A stretch of 64,000 nucleotides of DNA, taken from assembly GCA_030549335.1 (NCBI GenBank), contig CM060197.1:46465654-46529653 (forward strand), written 5' to 3'. Source of the DNA: Pontederia crassipes. Its lineage: Eukaryota; Streptophyta; Magnoliopsida; Commelinales; Pontederiaceae. The position numbers were made by a program, and so were the translations under genes. This document shows positions 11,941 through 24,504 of the stretch, piece after piece; within the stretch, counting starts at the first letter, position 1; every line of letters starts with the position of its first letter. A model generated the notes under the pieces. The model was given only the letters and a program-made list of their open reading frames with translations, made no database searches and was not told the origin of the DNA.

Positions 11941-12479
11941 GAGTACGAGTAGCTTGATTGAGGTCCAGTCATGCACATGTGATTTTTTGGTACCAAGAAC
12001 TAGCCAGATAAGACCGAGTGGTTGGGAGTAATGGGAGTTTTGGTTTTTTTTAGTCTTTGGTGTGTACGAAGTAGTCTGGACCGTTTAATGGCACTTCGGC
12101 CCAATTTGAATGTCGAAAAAGTTAATCTCCGATCACATTATCAAATTCGTAAATTACGATAATTTTTATTAGATTATAATGTATTTCATTCATTTTAAAG
12201 AATATCATAACATAAAAAATAACACCTGACAAGATTAAATATATACATTATAAATTATGCACGCATTATCTCTCACTAATTATAATCTATCTTGCATTTG
12301 ATTGTATTTTACAAATTATCTATTTAATTCAATAGATATTTCTCAACCAAAGAGCACCCTCACGTCACATACTTTAATTCGTGAGGCACTCAACAAAAAC
12401 ATTTTAATTTCATTTTTTACTTTTTAAAAAATTTACACTTGAGATCTTACTTAAACTATTTATCATGCTACCCAATCTT

Positions 12480-14420
12480 GTTGGTAGATTTGATTTTCAT
12501 TTAACGATAAAGGTCTCAATTCCCAGCTCCGAGGGTTACATTATTTTAAGACACTTTTTTGTTCCTATTTTTATTCTAATTTAGTTTGGATGTCGTACAC
12601 TATAAAAAAATTGAGTTTTTTCGACGGGCCATTTACGACGAAAAGAAATCCATCGTAAATTGCGACGGATAGTAATCCGTCAAAATTTTCGACGGTCACA
12701 ATCGTCAGAAATAAAAAAAATAGATTATGAAATCTATTATATTATTATTTTATTTTTCGATGGTTAGAAACGTCGAAAGTTTCGATGAATAGGAATCCGT
12801 CAGAACTTCTGACGGTCTTAACCGTCATTAAGATGAAAATATATTTAAATATAAATAATATAAGTATTATTTTATATTAATATAATTAGTGACAACTCAG
12901 ACCGTCGAAATTTTTGACAATCTGGACCGTCGGTAACTTAAAAAATTAAATATTATAACTATCGACAGTACATACAGTCAAAAGTTTCGACGATATGGAC
13001 CATCAGTAACTTTAAAAATAATAAATATTATATAATATACAATATAACTAGTATTTTATTATTATAATTAGCGACAGTTCATACCGTCAAAAGTTTTCAC
13101 GGTGTGGACCGTTGGTAATGAGAAAATAATTAAATATTATATCATATATATCATATTTTTGTATTTTCGACAGTCATAGCCGTCGGTACTTAAAAATAAT
13201 TCTCCCGCTGCATCCTTTTTCGTTTTCCCACTTTCCCTCTTTCTACCCCTATATATATCACCTTTTCTCTTTTTCCTTTTCTCTACTTCTTTCCCTCTCT
13301 CCCTCTCCTATCTTGCCGGCGTGATGACCTCCAGGACGACGACCCGCCGACGACCCTCCTATCGGGTCGCTGGCAGCCAGATTTGGCCGTCCGCGGCCAA
13401 ATCAGCTGCTTGGCCGGATCAGGCCGCTGGCGGCTGAATCGGGCCGTTGGCGGCCAGATCGGGCCGAGTGGCCGGATCAGCCGCCTGGCGGGCGATCTTG
13501 CTTGACGGCCGGAAGCGGCCAAACCTGGCTGAGCGGCCGGCCGGATCTGCCGCGACAAATATTTGTTATATTATAAATATTCATTGTGACGGTTGTGGCT
13601 GCTAGAATGTTTTGACGATGGCGGCCACCGGAACGTTTTGACAGTTGCGGCTGTCAGAACATTTCGACGATTGTCGCAATCGTCGGAACATTTTGACGGT
13701 TGTGGCCGCCCGAATGTTTTGACGGTTGCTACCGCTGGAGTTTTGCGACGGTTTCAACCATCGAAACTTTTGACGGATGCTTTTGAACAGTCGGAAATCA
13801 TTTTGCGACGCCCTATTTTTTGACATAATGCTTCCGTCGGTAAATCTGTCGAAAATAGAATTTCCGACGGTTTTCTCTCGATTTTTTGACGGATGAGACT
13901 GTCGGAAAAAACCGTTTTTCTTGGAGTGGTAGACCTACTTATAATTACTTTCATGGAGAAACATATCTATTTGCTATAAATTTAAAGAGAGTTATAATTA
14001 CTTTACATTCGTAGATCAATAATTTCGTTATACTTTTAATTGACAAAGAATTCGTATATATGTTTTTTTTTCGCAAAAATAGTCTGAATAAAGATAATCA
14101 TGAAATTGTTTCTTTCTATGATTAATTAGATGACACATGATTATTTATATTTTTATCTCAGTGATTTCGTATTTCCGTATTACAAAATATCTATAATTGT
14201 ACAAGGGCTTAATTATTATGGGACCATATAGTAACGTTCTTACTAAAAATATCTTTGCCGAAATTCCATGATTACTTATTCTATATGATGACTATAATTA
14301 CACCATTGTACACACATAATTCTATGTACACAAATACATAACAATATTTCTATGTAGAAATAATCATCTATAATCTATATATAGATTATTATATTCTATA
14401 CAATGGAGTAAATTTTAAAT
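12480..14420. repeat. Duplicated upstream block, copy 1 (interrupted by a CACTA)
   Basis: Flanks of the CACTA at 12598 match 28400-29050 and 59290-59990. Shared stretches include GGTTACATTATTTYAAGA, GGAGAAACATATCTA, AATCATGAAATTGT and a CTATGATTGACT-like tail. There is no coding frame in common. The two other copies give the CACTA-free state of the site. This block ties the RALF gene at 11451 to the units around 24027 and 58609. Confidence 0.6.
12598..13928. mobile_element. Non-autonomous CACTA element B
   Basis: It starts CACTATAAAAAAATTG, ends TTTTTCTTGGAGTG, and has a perfect 3-bp duplication GTA (12595-12597 and 13929-13931). Subterminal arrays of GACGGT/ACCGTC repeats fill both sides, and a GC-rich island with GGCCGGATC repeats (about 13370-13560) lies next to a pyrimidine-rich stretch. 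Compared with element A the island is in the reverse orientation relative to the window. Non-coding. Confidence 0.88.
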
Positions 14421-17400
14421 ATTTAGCAACCATAGAAAATTGCAAACTATATGTTTAGGATTAACTAACAAATCATATTAATCAGAAATTATATTTATGC
14501 ATTATTGTAATTGTGCGAAAGTGCTAGAGTTTCTTATTGAATATGCCTGATTAATACATTGAAGATTATACATCAATTATATATGGAACTTAGCTTGACT
14601 ACAACAATGAGGCAATCCCCTTGAAAAATTATTTAGCCTTTGCTCATCTGAAAGATTAAATAATATAGTACATGTTACATACTGCTACACACGTGTAACA
14701 CACTGAATTTTTATCAAATACATAAAACAATTAATTATGAAAATTAATGATTTCAAGGGGACAATTAAAATTGAACGGAAATAAAAGAGTAGTTAGCTAA
14801 GAGATAAGAAAGAAAGAAAAATATAAGTATTAATTAGAATAGGGAGACTAAATTAAGTTTAGGAATTCAACTTTGAACTGAAATTTAATCATAAGTTTAT
14901 GGCTAAGAGGACTTCCAAATACTTAAATTAAGAGTAAAATTTAAAATATTTTATAAAATTAAAATAAAAATGTTTTACTATTCTTAATTCAAAAAACTAT
15001 AATATATTGTATAAATTATCAAAACCTATGTTATTACTCCACTCATTTATGACAGATAATGAATAATTTTAGATTGCATATGTAATTCACATTTTTTATA
15101 AAATGATAATATGGATTGTCCATGAAATTCTCACTTGAGTGATAATATTTTTAGTTTTACTTTCAATTTTTTCCTTCAAATCTTTCTGTCCGTAGGCGCG
15201 GACGAATTATAGTAATTTGTTCCAATCCAAGACATAAACAGAGACAAGGGTAATCTAAAAAAGCTCGAAAAGCAGCAAGAAAATGGAGCCCTAGCGCAGT
15301 AGATAAAGTATAAAAACAATTAAAGAAATTATAAAACTAATGATATAAATTATAAAATTAATCAGATATTATATTATTAGTTATCACTATAATTTTATTA
15401 TCACCGAATAGATATTTATCAATTCTATTAATTGTATTATTATGATTGATTGATTTATTAATAAATAATAATATATTATTATTGTTAATTATATTTTATA
15501 GCAGTTCATAATAATTATTACGAATATAATATTATCATATTCTATAAAATATGATAATTACTTTATAAATTTTAACTTTTATGTGTTTAGATTATGCTAT
15601 TGTTATTTAAGATTATGGAATTCAAAATAAATGACATACAAATATTTAAATATATTTATGTTGACCAAGCGCATATTTGTAAATATTATATATTAATTAG
15701 TAGATTTATTTATATTGAAAACAACTAATATAGATTAACAAATAGATTACTTATGCATATAAATAAAATAATGCACATAGCTGATTATTTAATAAATGAC
15801 ATTTTTAGAGACAATTTAATTGTATTTCTAGCTAGGTAATATTTAATAGTAACATAGTGAACGCCCATAATCGTCATAGTTATATTATAATCTGAAAACA
15901 TTTTTCTTATTAAAAGGATCCCAATAGCCTCACCCTTCTCACCCCTTCTCCTCCCTCCACAATTTGAGTTTTCACTCTCTTTTCTCCTCTCACTTTGTGC
16001 AGCCTTTTCTCTCTGTTCAGAGAATGTGTGTGAGTCCAACCTCCATATAAAGAATTATGGTGTTCATCTAAAGATAGTTGTGACTAGAGTTTATGTGAAA
16101 GTTGAAGTCCAATATATTGAAAGATTTGTTAAAATCAAAGGTTTAAGGTAAAACAAAAAGGCAAATCAATATAAAGAAGTCTCTTAGGTCCTCATGCTAG
16201 AAGGCGAGCTTCGTCAAGTCATGATCAAAGTTCAATAAAAATGTATCGGAATTCCAATGTTGAAACTCAACTCGTGTTGATAGAACTTAGTTCAAGTTCT
16301 TCGGCCGTGTTACTTGCCCAATGTTGAGTCCGACCTAAATTCGCTAACCTGATCTAGGTTTATTCCTATCCATCCTAGGTTTAGTCTTAGAATGGAAAGT
16401 AAGGTTTGCGATCATCCAAGAAAAGTTGGTGCCATCATACCATACTTGAGTTCCCATGTAGAAAAATAGAAAATGTTATCCCGATATACCTAGACCGAGC
16501 TACCTCAAAATTCAGCTCAAATTTTTAAGAAATTTAAGAACAAGTTATCATTTAAAATCTCATTGTGTCCAGGTGATCTCGACCTTCATTTTGAAGGGTA
16601 CCCGATTTGAGTTATAGAAAACTTGGTTCGGCCTATATAGGAAGTTTGTTGAAAAGGATGAAAGTTAGAATTTGGAGCGATTACTAAACAATTAATTATG
16701 TGACCAATTTGTACTATATTTAATTATGTGATTACTAAACAATTACAAAGACAGATAAATGAATTAATCAAATAAAAGTTGTAAAAACTCAACTGCCATG
16801 TGTACTGATTGTACTATATGTTATATGAAAGTGCCATGACAAATCTATGAGTAAAAATTAAAGTAAAGATGAAGCACAACACACGAAGAAAAAACCAAAT
16901 AATGATAAATATGAAAATATCATTTTCATTTGGTAAAGTTCAATTTCATTTGATAAAGAAGTAAAGTTTATTGGTATCTCATAGATATCTGCTTGCAATT
17001 GATAAAGAAAAAAAATCGTCGTTCACTTGCATTTCAAGAAGAAGAGAATATCATTTTATAAAGATATGTAATTGATAAAGAAGAAAGGAAAGATGCACTA
17101 AGTTAAAAAAGAAAATTTTACTTGAATTTTATAAGGTTATTTACTACTTGTAATTCGATCTAATTGATCAATTGAATGTTTGTTATTTGATTATTTGACT
17201 AATTTCCACATGTTAATTGATAATTTGATAAAGTTTAATTATTTCTCTTAAGAAATATCACCCGTGTATAATATGTTGTATATTGAGTGTTATTCCTTAT
17301 GAAAATTTTATTTCTCTCTGTTTGAACTCATAAGTTAGTCATCCTTCTAAGTCAAGATGGAGGTGTGTGTGATGATGAACTTCATGGTGATGTTGAGTCA

Positions 17401-18089
17401 CACATGGAACCAAGTCATTAAAAGCATTTTGGGGTAATAATTATTTGAAAGTTAATTAGTCTTTGAAAGAGTAATAAGAAAAAAACATACAACATATTGC
17501 TGAGGATTTTGACTTGTAATTCTTCTCAAGTCAACTGTTTGGTTACTATATATTGTTGCTAAGTTCAATTTACTTTTTGGATCTATTCTTTGTTTTTTCT
17601 GCTCCAATTGTGTTCTTGTCGGAATTAATACTAGTACTAGGCCCAAAAATTTGGACCAAGCAAAAATAGTATCCGCACCAAGACAAATTGGGCTTGGATC
17701 CGAACCTAAATCTAATTTTGCTCTGGCCTAAAGGTTTTCAAAGAACGAGCATAATTAAATATTTTACTCTTGACTGTTTGTAAATTATTATACTCATCCA
17801 ATTTTCCTGTGAATATCTTCCTATAATGCCTTGTATATTACTAACCAATGAACTATAAGAATATATATATTTAAAACTGAGTTCACCTTGTATATCATGC
17901 ATACTTAAAACACCCTTGAACCAACTTCATCGTGTAATGTTAAATTTTATTGAACATAAAAAGTTCACACTCCTATCATTCATTTAAGATGACGATGCCT
18001 ACAATTACTTCTTCTTTAACTTTGAGCAACATCAAATAACAAATATTTATTTTTTTAAAAATGAAATTTGAAAGTTACCATGTCAATCT
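14421..18089. other. AT-rich gene desert
   Basis: I see no gene I can support. The segment about 16150-16680 is less AT-rich and has a different base composition (CAACTCGTGTTGATAG, GGTGATCTCGACC), possibly the remains of a retroelement, but no protein motif is readable. Short frames (15785-16039, 17452-17646) lack any recognisable domain. Confidence 0.5.
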
Positions 18090-18580
18090 TAAGGCTGAGC
18101 AGAACCGGCTGGTTTGGGTTTGGGTTAGTCTTAACCTCGTTCCAACTCGATTTTTTTCGAATCAATTTTTTTGAATTCAGTACCGGTCCCCACTATACTA
18201 GAATCGGGTCAAACTTGAAAATAAAATTAAAAATGGAATAAAAAATAATTGAGTATTTAAATAAATTAATATATCCTTATAATGATATTATTAATTATGA
18301 ACCAGGAATCAAGTAAAGATCGAAATTGGATTTAGGCCAAATTTTTTAACCCGAGTTGAAACCAATATAATAATAATATTATTATATTATATTACTACAA
18401 TTATACTTTATTTATTATTGTATCGGGGCCAGGGTTGGATTGTTTTATTTTGGATATGATCTTGACCCAGAACTGATCGAATTTTTTTAAAATAAAAACT
18501 GACCTCAGACCCACAATATACATCAGACCGTAAATAATTTTCTAAAAATTGGATCAATGCGGTCCTAGGTCCCTGCTGGG
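18090..18580. repeat. Possible hAT-like MITE
   Basis: The segment begins near GGCTGAGCAGAACCGG and ends near CCCTGCTGGGTAG, loosely inverted ends of the GGGCTGAGCA type seen in plant hAT MITEs. The interior has repeated GGTTTGGGTT and CCGAACCGA-like text resembling the hAT element at 23176. Limits and target duplication are unclear. Confidence 0.3.
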
Positions 18581-18935
18581 TAGAATGTGTGCGGAGAGGT
18601 GGGATGATATGTTGGGTTGTGTCAACCAGGCCTTGGCCCCCTACCTTGATGAAGAACTTTTTTTCTAAGAGCTCGGGCGGTGATCAATCTAAAGTTACCA
18701 GCAGTCAAATTAATTTGTTAGCGAGTCAAAGGACCTCTCCCGAAGAAAAAAAAAAATGCACAACAAAATGAGAAGCATCAAGGAGCTCAAAGTTGAATAC
18801 GATGGTAAAGAAGAATGACATATGCAAATTAACTTTTTCAATTGTGAAGAATATATACTTTGAAGAGGAGTTTGACGTCACAAAAAGTCAATCTCGAGAT
18901 GCCTTGTGGTGATGATTAAACACTATAATTAACAT

Positions 18936-19290
18936 CAGATCATCCTTGGCATATATTATTGGTGGTAGAATTGGACTCCTTAATTTATAACTTATGGATG
19001 GGTTCGTCTCTCTTTCCTACTCATAAAGCATGCAATTGAACTAATCATAACTTTTGTGCTGCCTTATCGATCGTCGTCATCATAAAGCACGCAAGAACTA
19101 ATCATGATCTTGCATGAATTAAGGAATAGAAAATGGCAACATGCGAAACATGAAAGTGACGCTGCAACGTTCCCGTTGACCACAAAGAAAATGGACCATG
19201 GCAAAATATCTTTTTCAGAGTCATATCAGAATGTCCTATTGGATCATGGATGAATAAATGTCGTTTGATTCTGAAAATAAGTAGATGACC
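18936..19290. repeat. Conserved block 3' of RALF gene (copy 2 of 4)
   Basis: It matches 10771-11090 over most of its length (GATCGTCGTCATCATAAAGCA, GAAACATGAAAGTGACGCTGC, GTCCTATTGGATCATGGATG). It has a small insertion (TTCCCGTTGACCAC) relative to copy 1. It lies 765 bp past the stop of the RALF gene at 20055. Confidence 0.6.
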
Positions 19291-20054
19291 TTCTAATAAA
19301 AAAAAGTCTAGTATCCTATTTATTTTTATCAAAATTAAAAAATATCTTAACAACTTGAGATTTTGCATGTGTTAGTAAATAACTCATCAAATTAATATGA
19401 TATTATATACAATCCAAGGATCTTATTCGAATTTTTAATTATTAAATGGAGTTCACACGTGAAGAAAAATATAAAAGTATCTAATTGATTAATGAAGCAT
19501 TGAAATGCGAGCAGAATAAATAAACTAATCTGATCATATTGAGTGAATTGACTATCTCAAACACATGACACTGAAAAGCCTATAAATATGTTATTATTAT
19601 TATTATCAGATACTTTTTTGGGTCACTTTAATTATGACAATATAAAATATATTATTTTATTACAAATTTTTTTATGATCTATCATTAGGTTAAATTTGAT
19701 AGTAATTGTTCTTAACTATTGGAAGGTGCTCAGTCAAGCTGCCTTGAAGAGAAAATAACTAAAAGCAGAAATGATGCCTTCATGCAACAAGAATTCAGCA
19801 CAATTCTATGAGATACAAAAGAAAATTTAGGGGCTTGTTTATTTCCCAAACCACCAACTTGGCCATGGTGGAAAACCCATGCACTTATATAATTAAGAAA
19901 GTAAAAAAAAAAAAAAAGAAAACGAAGTGCATTATTTTCATGATAAAAATGCAAATATAAGTATTAATACACATCACTGCATCACAATTACATTTCTGGA
20001 GAATCTTGAACCATATATATACTTTCCAAGATCAAATTTAATATGGTTGAAATT

Positions 20055-20426
20055 TTAGCAGCGACCTGCATAAGTACAGCCATGTGTGTAAGATTGTCCC
20101 GGTGCCTTGCCGAAACCTCCCCCTGCCTGATTAGGATTCAGAGCCCCATAGCCAAGCGTGCTCAGGAGCTGCCTCCTCATACTCGCCGACATCTCCGACG
20201 GCGCCGGCAGCCCCAGCAGCTCCCCCTCCATTCCGAGGGACTCCGCAATAACGGAGGAGGATGTTGATGAACTGCTTATGATCACTGCAACATCATCAAC
20301 CCCATTCATCTTCGTGGCCCGGCCGTCATTTGAACTGGGGAAAGTGACGGCGTCGGCGGTGACGATCAGGTCGGAGAACAGGAGAGCAGAAGATATGAAC
20401 AACAGCAGCTTAGATGATGATCCCAT
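20055..20426 (-). CDS. RALF-like secreted peptide precursor, 123 aa
   Basis: The start at 20426 gives MGSSSKLLLF, matching the paralogs; a longer frame exists (17 more codons) but begins without a signal sequence. Signal peptide residues 1-26, ending TADA. The propeptide has the serine run and AESLGMEGELLGLP (61-74). RRQL at 84-87 is a good S1P site. Mature region: LGYGAL (91-96), glycine-rich linker, QSYTHGC and cysteines 117 and 123. It has the cleanest family features of the minus-strand set and probably encodes an active peptide. A conserved 3' block follows at 18936-19290. Confidence 0.86.
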   Translation of the reverse strand: MGSSSKLLLFISSALLFSDLIVTADAVTFPSSNDGRATKMNGVDDVAVIISSSSTSSSVIAESLGMEGELLGLPAPSEMSASMRRQLLSTLGYGALNPNQAGGGFGKAPGQSYTHGCTYAGRC

Positions 20427-20526
20427 CTCCCCCCTCCTTGAAGACGAGAATTCAACTATTTGGTTGGCACTTGCCACCGGGTATGCACTGGATCAGATGC
20501 ACGCGTTGTTCTTCCAGTTTGCCTTG

Positions 20527-20548
20527 GCCTGTAGGATCTATATATTGC
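20527..20548 (-). promoter_or_regulatory. TATA box of RALF gene 20055-20426
   Basis: Minus-strand AATATATAGATCC lies about 110 bp upstream of the ATG, in the same position and wording as in the copy at 11834. Confidence 0.5.
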
Positions 20549-20964
20549 TCAGTTGAGGAGTACGAATACAAATCCAATCCAATCATGCATGTGCAGCATA
20601 ATGCACCTACCTACCAACTTAGCATTAGGTAAGGGTGGTTGGAATTGAAGGTTCTGATTTTTCATTCTTAATCTTGTATTATAAAGAACTTTGGATTTGT
20701 ACATCCAAATAATAAAGAACTTTCTTCGGTGATCTCGATGGTGACGTGGGCCACGGCCAAATATCTACTTTTTATTCATGGAGAACTAATATTTAACGAT
20801 ATAAATCAATATCCTCAGTAGGTTCTTTTATTTGAAAAATGCAATCATATTTCATATTTTGGAATTAATTATAAACCATCGATATTTAGTGGATTTTGAC
20901 AGTTTTGATGGATCAAAAGCAAAGGAGAATAAAGATTCTTTGTTCATATATCCAACACGCAAGA

Positions 20965-21031
20965 TGCATGGTTGGAGTTTTGAGTGGAACTTCAAAGTCG
21001 TTTATTATATTAGCCTAAAAGCCTTCCATTT

Positions 21032-21084
<53 letters not shown>

Positions 21085-21670
21085 TGATAAGTTGAATGCT
21101 TATAAGTATTTTATTGATTCAAATTTATTTTTACAAATAAGTAGTTATACGTTTTAATAAAATTAATTATATTAATAATAATTAATTAGTTATGATACAT
21201 ATTAATACATATAACTCACTTCTTAGATAGAATAAGTGGCCCTCTTTCTGTTTAATTTTTTACTTGTAAGTAGATTTGATATCTCCTTATATATTTTTTT
21301 CATCAAACCAGGCTGTTTTACTTGCACAACATACTATATAATCAAATAAAGAATCCATCCATTATTAATGAAATATAAGGAATTTTAAAGTCATTAAATA
21401 AAATTATATGTATAATTATCATTTATTTAATGACCTATTGATCATTATTGAACATTATTATCAAATCATTGTATGTCATCTAATCCCAATATGAATCACA
21501 TTGATTAGTTCCTTATATGATGTTCTCTTAAATGTTGTCATTGATCTTTTACTTAATTCATTGAAACTAATGTCTCTAATCATGATTTACTTTTTTATTC
21601 TATTATAAAAAATATTCATTTTTATTATTAGTGGTTAGCCAGATTAGACCACAAAACTCATGAATGACAA
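20965..21670. repeat. Duplicated upstream block, with its second copy at 47615-48312
   Basis: ATGGTTGGAGTTTTGAGTGG begins a stretch that recurs at 47615, followed by the same CGTTTATTATATTAGCCTAAAA and, much further, AGTGGTTAGCCAGATTAGA near 21632 and 48272. The homology then continues at 21690-22740 and resumes at 54010-54420, beyond the CACTA 48313-53924. The block has no gene. Confidence 0.75.
21034..21083. repeat. (AAT)n microsatellite
   Basis: About 16 uninterrupted AAT units. The duplicate block at 47615 has only AATAATTATAAT at this place, so the expansion came after the duplication. Confidence 0.95.
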
Positions 21671-21892
21671 TACACATAAAATTAACAACCTAGTTCTTTT
21701 TTCCTTATGTTATTTTATGAACCTTTTGGGATTTGTATTAACTTTTAGAGTTCCCATTTAAGACGTAGGTAATTTAATATAAAAATGCTTTGATTTTTTA
21801 CTTCATCATTCTTTCATTTACTCTTTTCTCTCTCCTTTTTTTCACTTTTTTTAGCATCACTATTACAATCAAAACTCTCGGTATAGAGGCAG

Positions 21893-22515
21893 TGGCGGAG
21901 CCAAAAATATTTCATAGGAGGTTCACTTTTCATTTTAATTTTAGAAAATTTTAAAATAATTATATAACAACACTAAATATTACTTAAAGAATTAATTTCA
22001 ACCATGTTTCACTTTTTGAAAATTGTCGATAATTTCACAATTTTCTGATATGGATGTGATCTTTTTTAAAATATTTCTTTAACACCATGATAAATTGTGA
22101 AAGAAATTTATTCTTTTTCAAGATATACCAAAGAAAATATGTCTATGATGAAATAAAAAGAAAAATTAAATTATGACTATAAACATATATTAATTGTTAT
22201 GAATTAAAAATTATATTAAAATATCTTGAGTTTTGGATGAAAGCATAACATATTATTCATGAAAAAATAAAATTAATTTAAAAATAATTTACAAAAAATA
22301 GATTAAAAAATAAGATGTAAAATACCTTGAATTAAAAGGTAGAGAAGAAGGCAAAATGGAATCCTAGTTTGAGGGAAAAATATTTCGGAGACTACAATTA
22401 AGAGGAAAAAAATAGAATATTAGCGCCTTACTAATACCTTAATACCTACTAAGATATATTTAGTTGGCCAGTGGGTGCAAGTATACTCACCGGCATCCAC
22501 GTGCCTCCGTCCAAG
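21893..22515. mobile_element. hAT-like element, degenerate
   Basis: The left end CAGTGGCGGAGCC equals the TIR of the hAT at 2180; the right end GTGCCTCCGTCC is a weak inverted match. The related block at 54180-54230 lacks it (GATATAGAAGATTATTAG is continuous there). No clear 8-bp duplication remains, so exact limits are uncertain. Confidence 0.5.
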
Positions 22516-22824
22516 ATTATTAGCGTCTTACTAATTATAATAAAAAATAGAATAATATTTTTATAATAAAGTGGTGAGTCCAGAATATTAAATCCGGATA
22601 TTCTTTTGATGACCTCTCCATGAGACATTATTAAAATTTATTTTAGATTGGCCGAACGTATATATAAAATTCAGGTGGATTGCTCTCTATCAATTTGTGA
22701 AGGATTTCATTTTCTCTACAAGCTTGCGGCTGATTTTTTTTTTCATTCCAAAGTCATATTTCTTCATGTTTTTTTTTCAATTTGTGTTACATGCGTCTAG
22801 GGGAAATTTTAATTCTGAAGTTTT

Positions 22825-22871
22825 ACTCCCACATCAATAATTATCATTAACAGATAATTATTAATAAGCTT
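22825..22871 (+). promoter_or_regulatory. USE-like plus TATA-like promoter of candidate ncRNA, copy 1
   Basis: CTCCCACATCA is a near match to the plant snRNA upstream element RTCCCACATCG, and is followed after about 22 bp by ATTATTAATAAG. In plants this USE-TATA spacing (about one helical turn shorter than in Pol II snRNA genes) marks Pol III snRNA-type genes. Both end positions of the USE are changed here, so this copy may be weak. Confidence 0.35.
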
Positions 22872-22884
22872 GTCGCTCAAGCCA

Positions 22885-23058
22885 AAAGATCGGGTTAGTG
22901 CGGTATTGATGAAGGGACAGTTAATTGGGCCGGACCAGTTTTCTGCAGTTTGATTAAACTGTCCCAAATGTTGGGCCGCATTTCCGTATTTGACTGCGCT
23001 ACCCACTGACCAATCAATAAGTAGGTCCCATAATCATCAATCCACCCAATCCCTTTTT
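22885..23058 (+). ncRNA. Candidate structured Pol III-type RNA, copy 1
   Basis: Starting roughly 25 bp past the TATA-like box, the segment holds ATTGATGA-A-GGGAC (22905-22918), which is complementary to GTCCC (23025-23029) and TCATCAAT (23034-23041), so the two ends can close one long helix. A TTTTT run at 23054-23058 would end a Pol III transcript. Between them are TTGGGCC and ACTGTCCCAA-like arms. Compared with the copies at 56975 and 57709 about 70 bases are missing inside. It matches no RNA I know (not U6, U3, 7SL or MRP by their hallmark motifs). The ends are inferred from motif spacing. Confidence 0.35.
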
Positions 23059-23175
23059 AATAATTCTTATAAACGATTACTAGGTCCCATTTTGATTTTT
23101 ATTCTTTTATTTTATAAAATAATTGATTTTATAATAAATTTATGATGCAAAAAAGAAAATAAAACAAAGATAATA

Positions 23176-23740
23176 GTCTAGAGGTGTAAGAAAAATCCGA
23201 CCAACCCAAAAAATTCATTCGACCCAAAAAAATCGAATCGAAAATTAGGGGTCCGTATATGATTTAGGACAATTTTCAATAAATTAAAATTCACCCGTTA
23301 AAATTAGGGCCCCATCCAAAAAAACCATAGGGGCCGTGGAGCTCAATTTTTATTTATGATTTTTTATTTATATAATTAATACATATGTTATTAATTCTTT
23401 TATTATAGATATAATATTTTTGTATAAAATTTCATACTTTTCTATCACATTATCAAACTCTAATTTAATAACTTTAAAATTTTTTTAGTATATTTTATAT
23501 TTAATATAAAATTAAATATTTTGATATTAATTTTAAGTTATTAAATATATTTTCAAAATATAATTATATAAAAGTAGGACTCTGAAAAAATCACCCGAAA
23601 AACCGACCCGCTAAAGGGTGGTTTTTATTTTTTTCAAAATGATTTTAGGGTGGTCTTTCTAATTTTAAAAATCGATCCGAAAAATAACGATTATTTTTTT
23701 AAATCGAAAACCCGAACCGACCCGAATTACTTTCGCCCCT
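23176..23740. mobile_element. hAT-type MITE
   Basis: It is flanked by a perfect 8-bp duplication AGATAATA (23168-23175 and 23741-23748). The related blocks near 33000 and 57375 read AAAGATAATACAAGG with no insert, giving the empty site. The ends GTCTAGAGGTGTAAG and TTTCGCCCCT are imperfect inverted repeats, and CGACCCGAA/TTCGACCC motifs occur near both ends. A related element is at 57996-58545. Non-coding. Confidence 0.85.
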
Positions 23741-24026
23741 AGATAATACAAGGATGTCTTAGATATCTCACTTAAAAAAAATAACAAATTTATTGTTACC
23801 TCAAATGATGATAAAGATTTTAATAAAAATCTGCAAATATAAAATCTCGCTCTATTATCATATGATCGTCATCCGACAGCTTAGGTTTGTTAAGTAATAC
23901 TGGTTGCACGAAAAATTAATCGATTGATACTTAAAAACTTAACATATGACAGCATCACAATTACAATATGGAAGGAGTTTTATCCAAAGCTTGAATATTA
24001 TTTTCGACCATCGAACTTGATCAAAT

Positions 24027-24392
24027 TTAGCACTTAGGTGGATAAGGGCACGGACGGATGTAAGACTTTCCACGTCCCCTGGCGAAACCTCCCCCTGGAT
24101 TGTTAGGATCCAGAACTGGGTACGGAATAACCGAGTCGAGGAGCTGCCTCCCCCTCCTTTCCAAAGTCGTCGCCGTCCTCGTCAGTGACGTCGGCAGTCC
24201 CCAGAACTCCCCTTCTGTTCCGATGGACTCGGCGATAATGGAGGAGGATGAGGAGTTGTTGAAGATCACTGCAACATGATCAGTGCTCTTCAGGTGTGGG
24301 GCAATATTTGGAACGGGAGCGTCAGCCACGACGACGACGAACAGTAGAGCGGACGCAAGCAACACCAGCTTGGATGATGATGTTGATCCCAT
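24027..24392 (-). CDS. RALF-like secreted peptide precursor with altered cleavage site, 121 aa
   Basis: The frame begins MGSTSSSKLV with a signal peptide to about residue 24 (VVVVADA). The propeptide keeps AESIGTEGEFWGLP (54-67). Where the paralogs have RRQL, this copy reads ERRGRQLL (78-85): an inserted pair destroys the exact RRxL spacing, so S1P processing may be changed or lost. The YISY/YxxL region reads VIPYPVL (88-94). Cysteines 115 and 121 close KSYIRPCPYPPKC. It sits in the unit that also carries the candidate ncRNA at 22885 and the hAT at 23176. Intact frame, probably expressed; the activity of the peptide is uncertain. Confidence 0.8.
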   Translation of the reverse strand: MGSTSSSKLVLLASALLFVVVVADAPVPNIAPHLKSTDHVAVIFNNSSSSSIIAESIGTEGEFWGLPTSLTRTATTLERRGRQLLDSVIPYPVLDPNNPGGGFARGRGKSYIRPCPYPPKC

Positions 24393-24489
24393 CCCCCCCT
24401 TTAAGATAAGGAATTGATGGAAGAAGTTGTATATTCGGTTGGGACTTAGCCACCACCCTAACTTGCATATGCATAATTCTTCTCCCTGG

Positions 24490-24504
24490 AGAGTCTATAT
24501 ATAT
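24490..24504 (-). promoter_or_regulatory. TATA box of RALF gene 24027-24392
   Basis: The minus strand has TATATATAGACTC about 105 bp upstream of the ATG. Further upstream, GCATGATTGGATCTAAAGAG and AGCATGCGCACTC-type text is repeated at 33380-33420 and 58800-58850, marking a duplicated promoter. Confidence 0.5.

Noticed and set aside
11835-11996. Upstream extension of the RALF frame to an ATG at 11996
   Set aside because: It would remove the signal peptide from the N-terminus and crosses the likely TATA box; paralogs start at the MG-SSSK methionine.
22809-23006. Short minus-strand frames at 22809, 32635 and 54735
   Set aside because: They lie antisense over the candidate ncRNA units, are not conserved in length or frame between copies, and share residues only because the DNA is duplicated.
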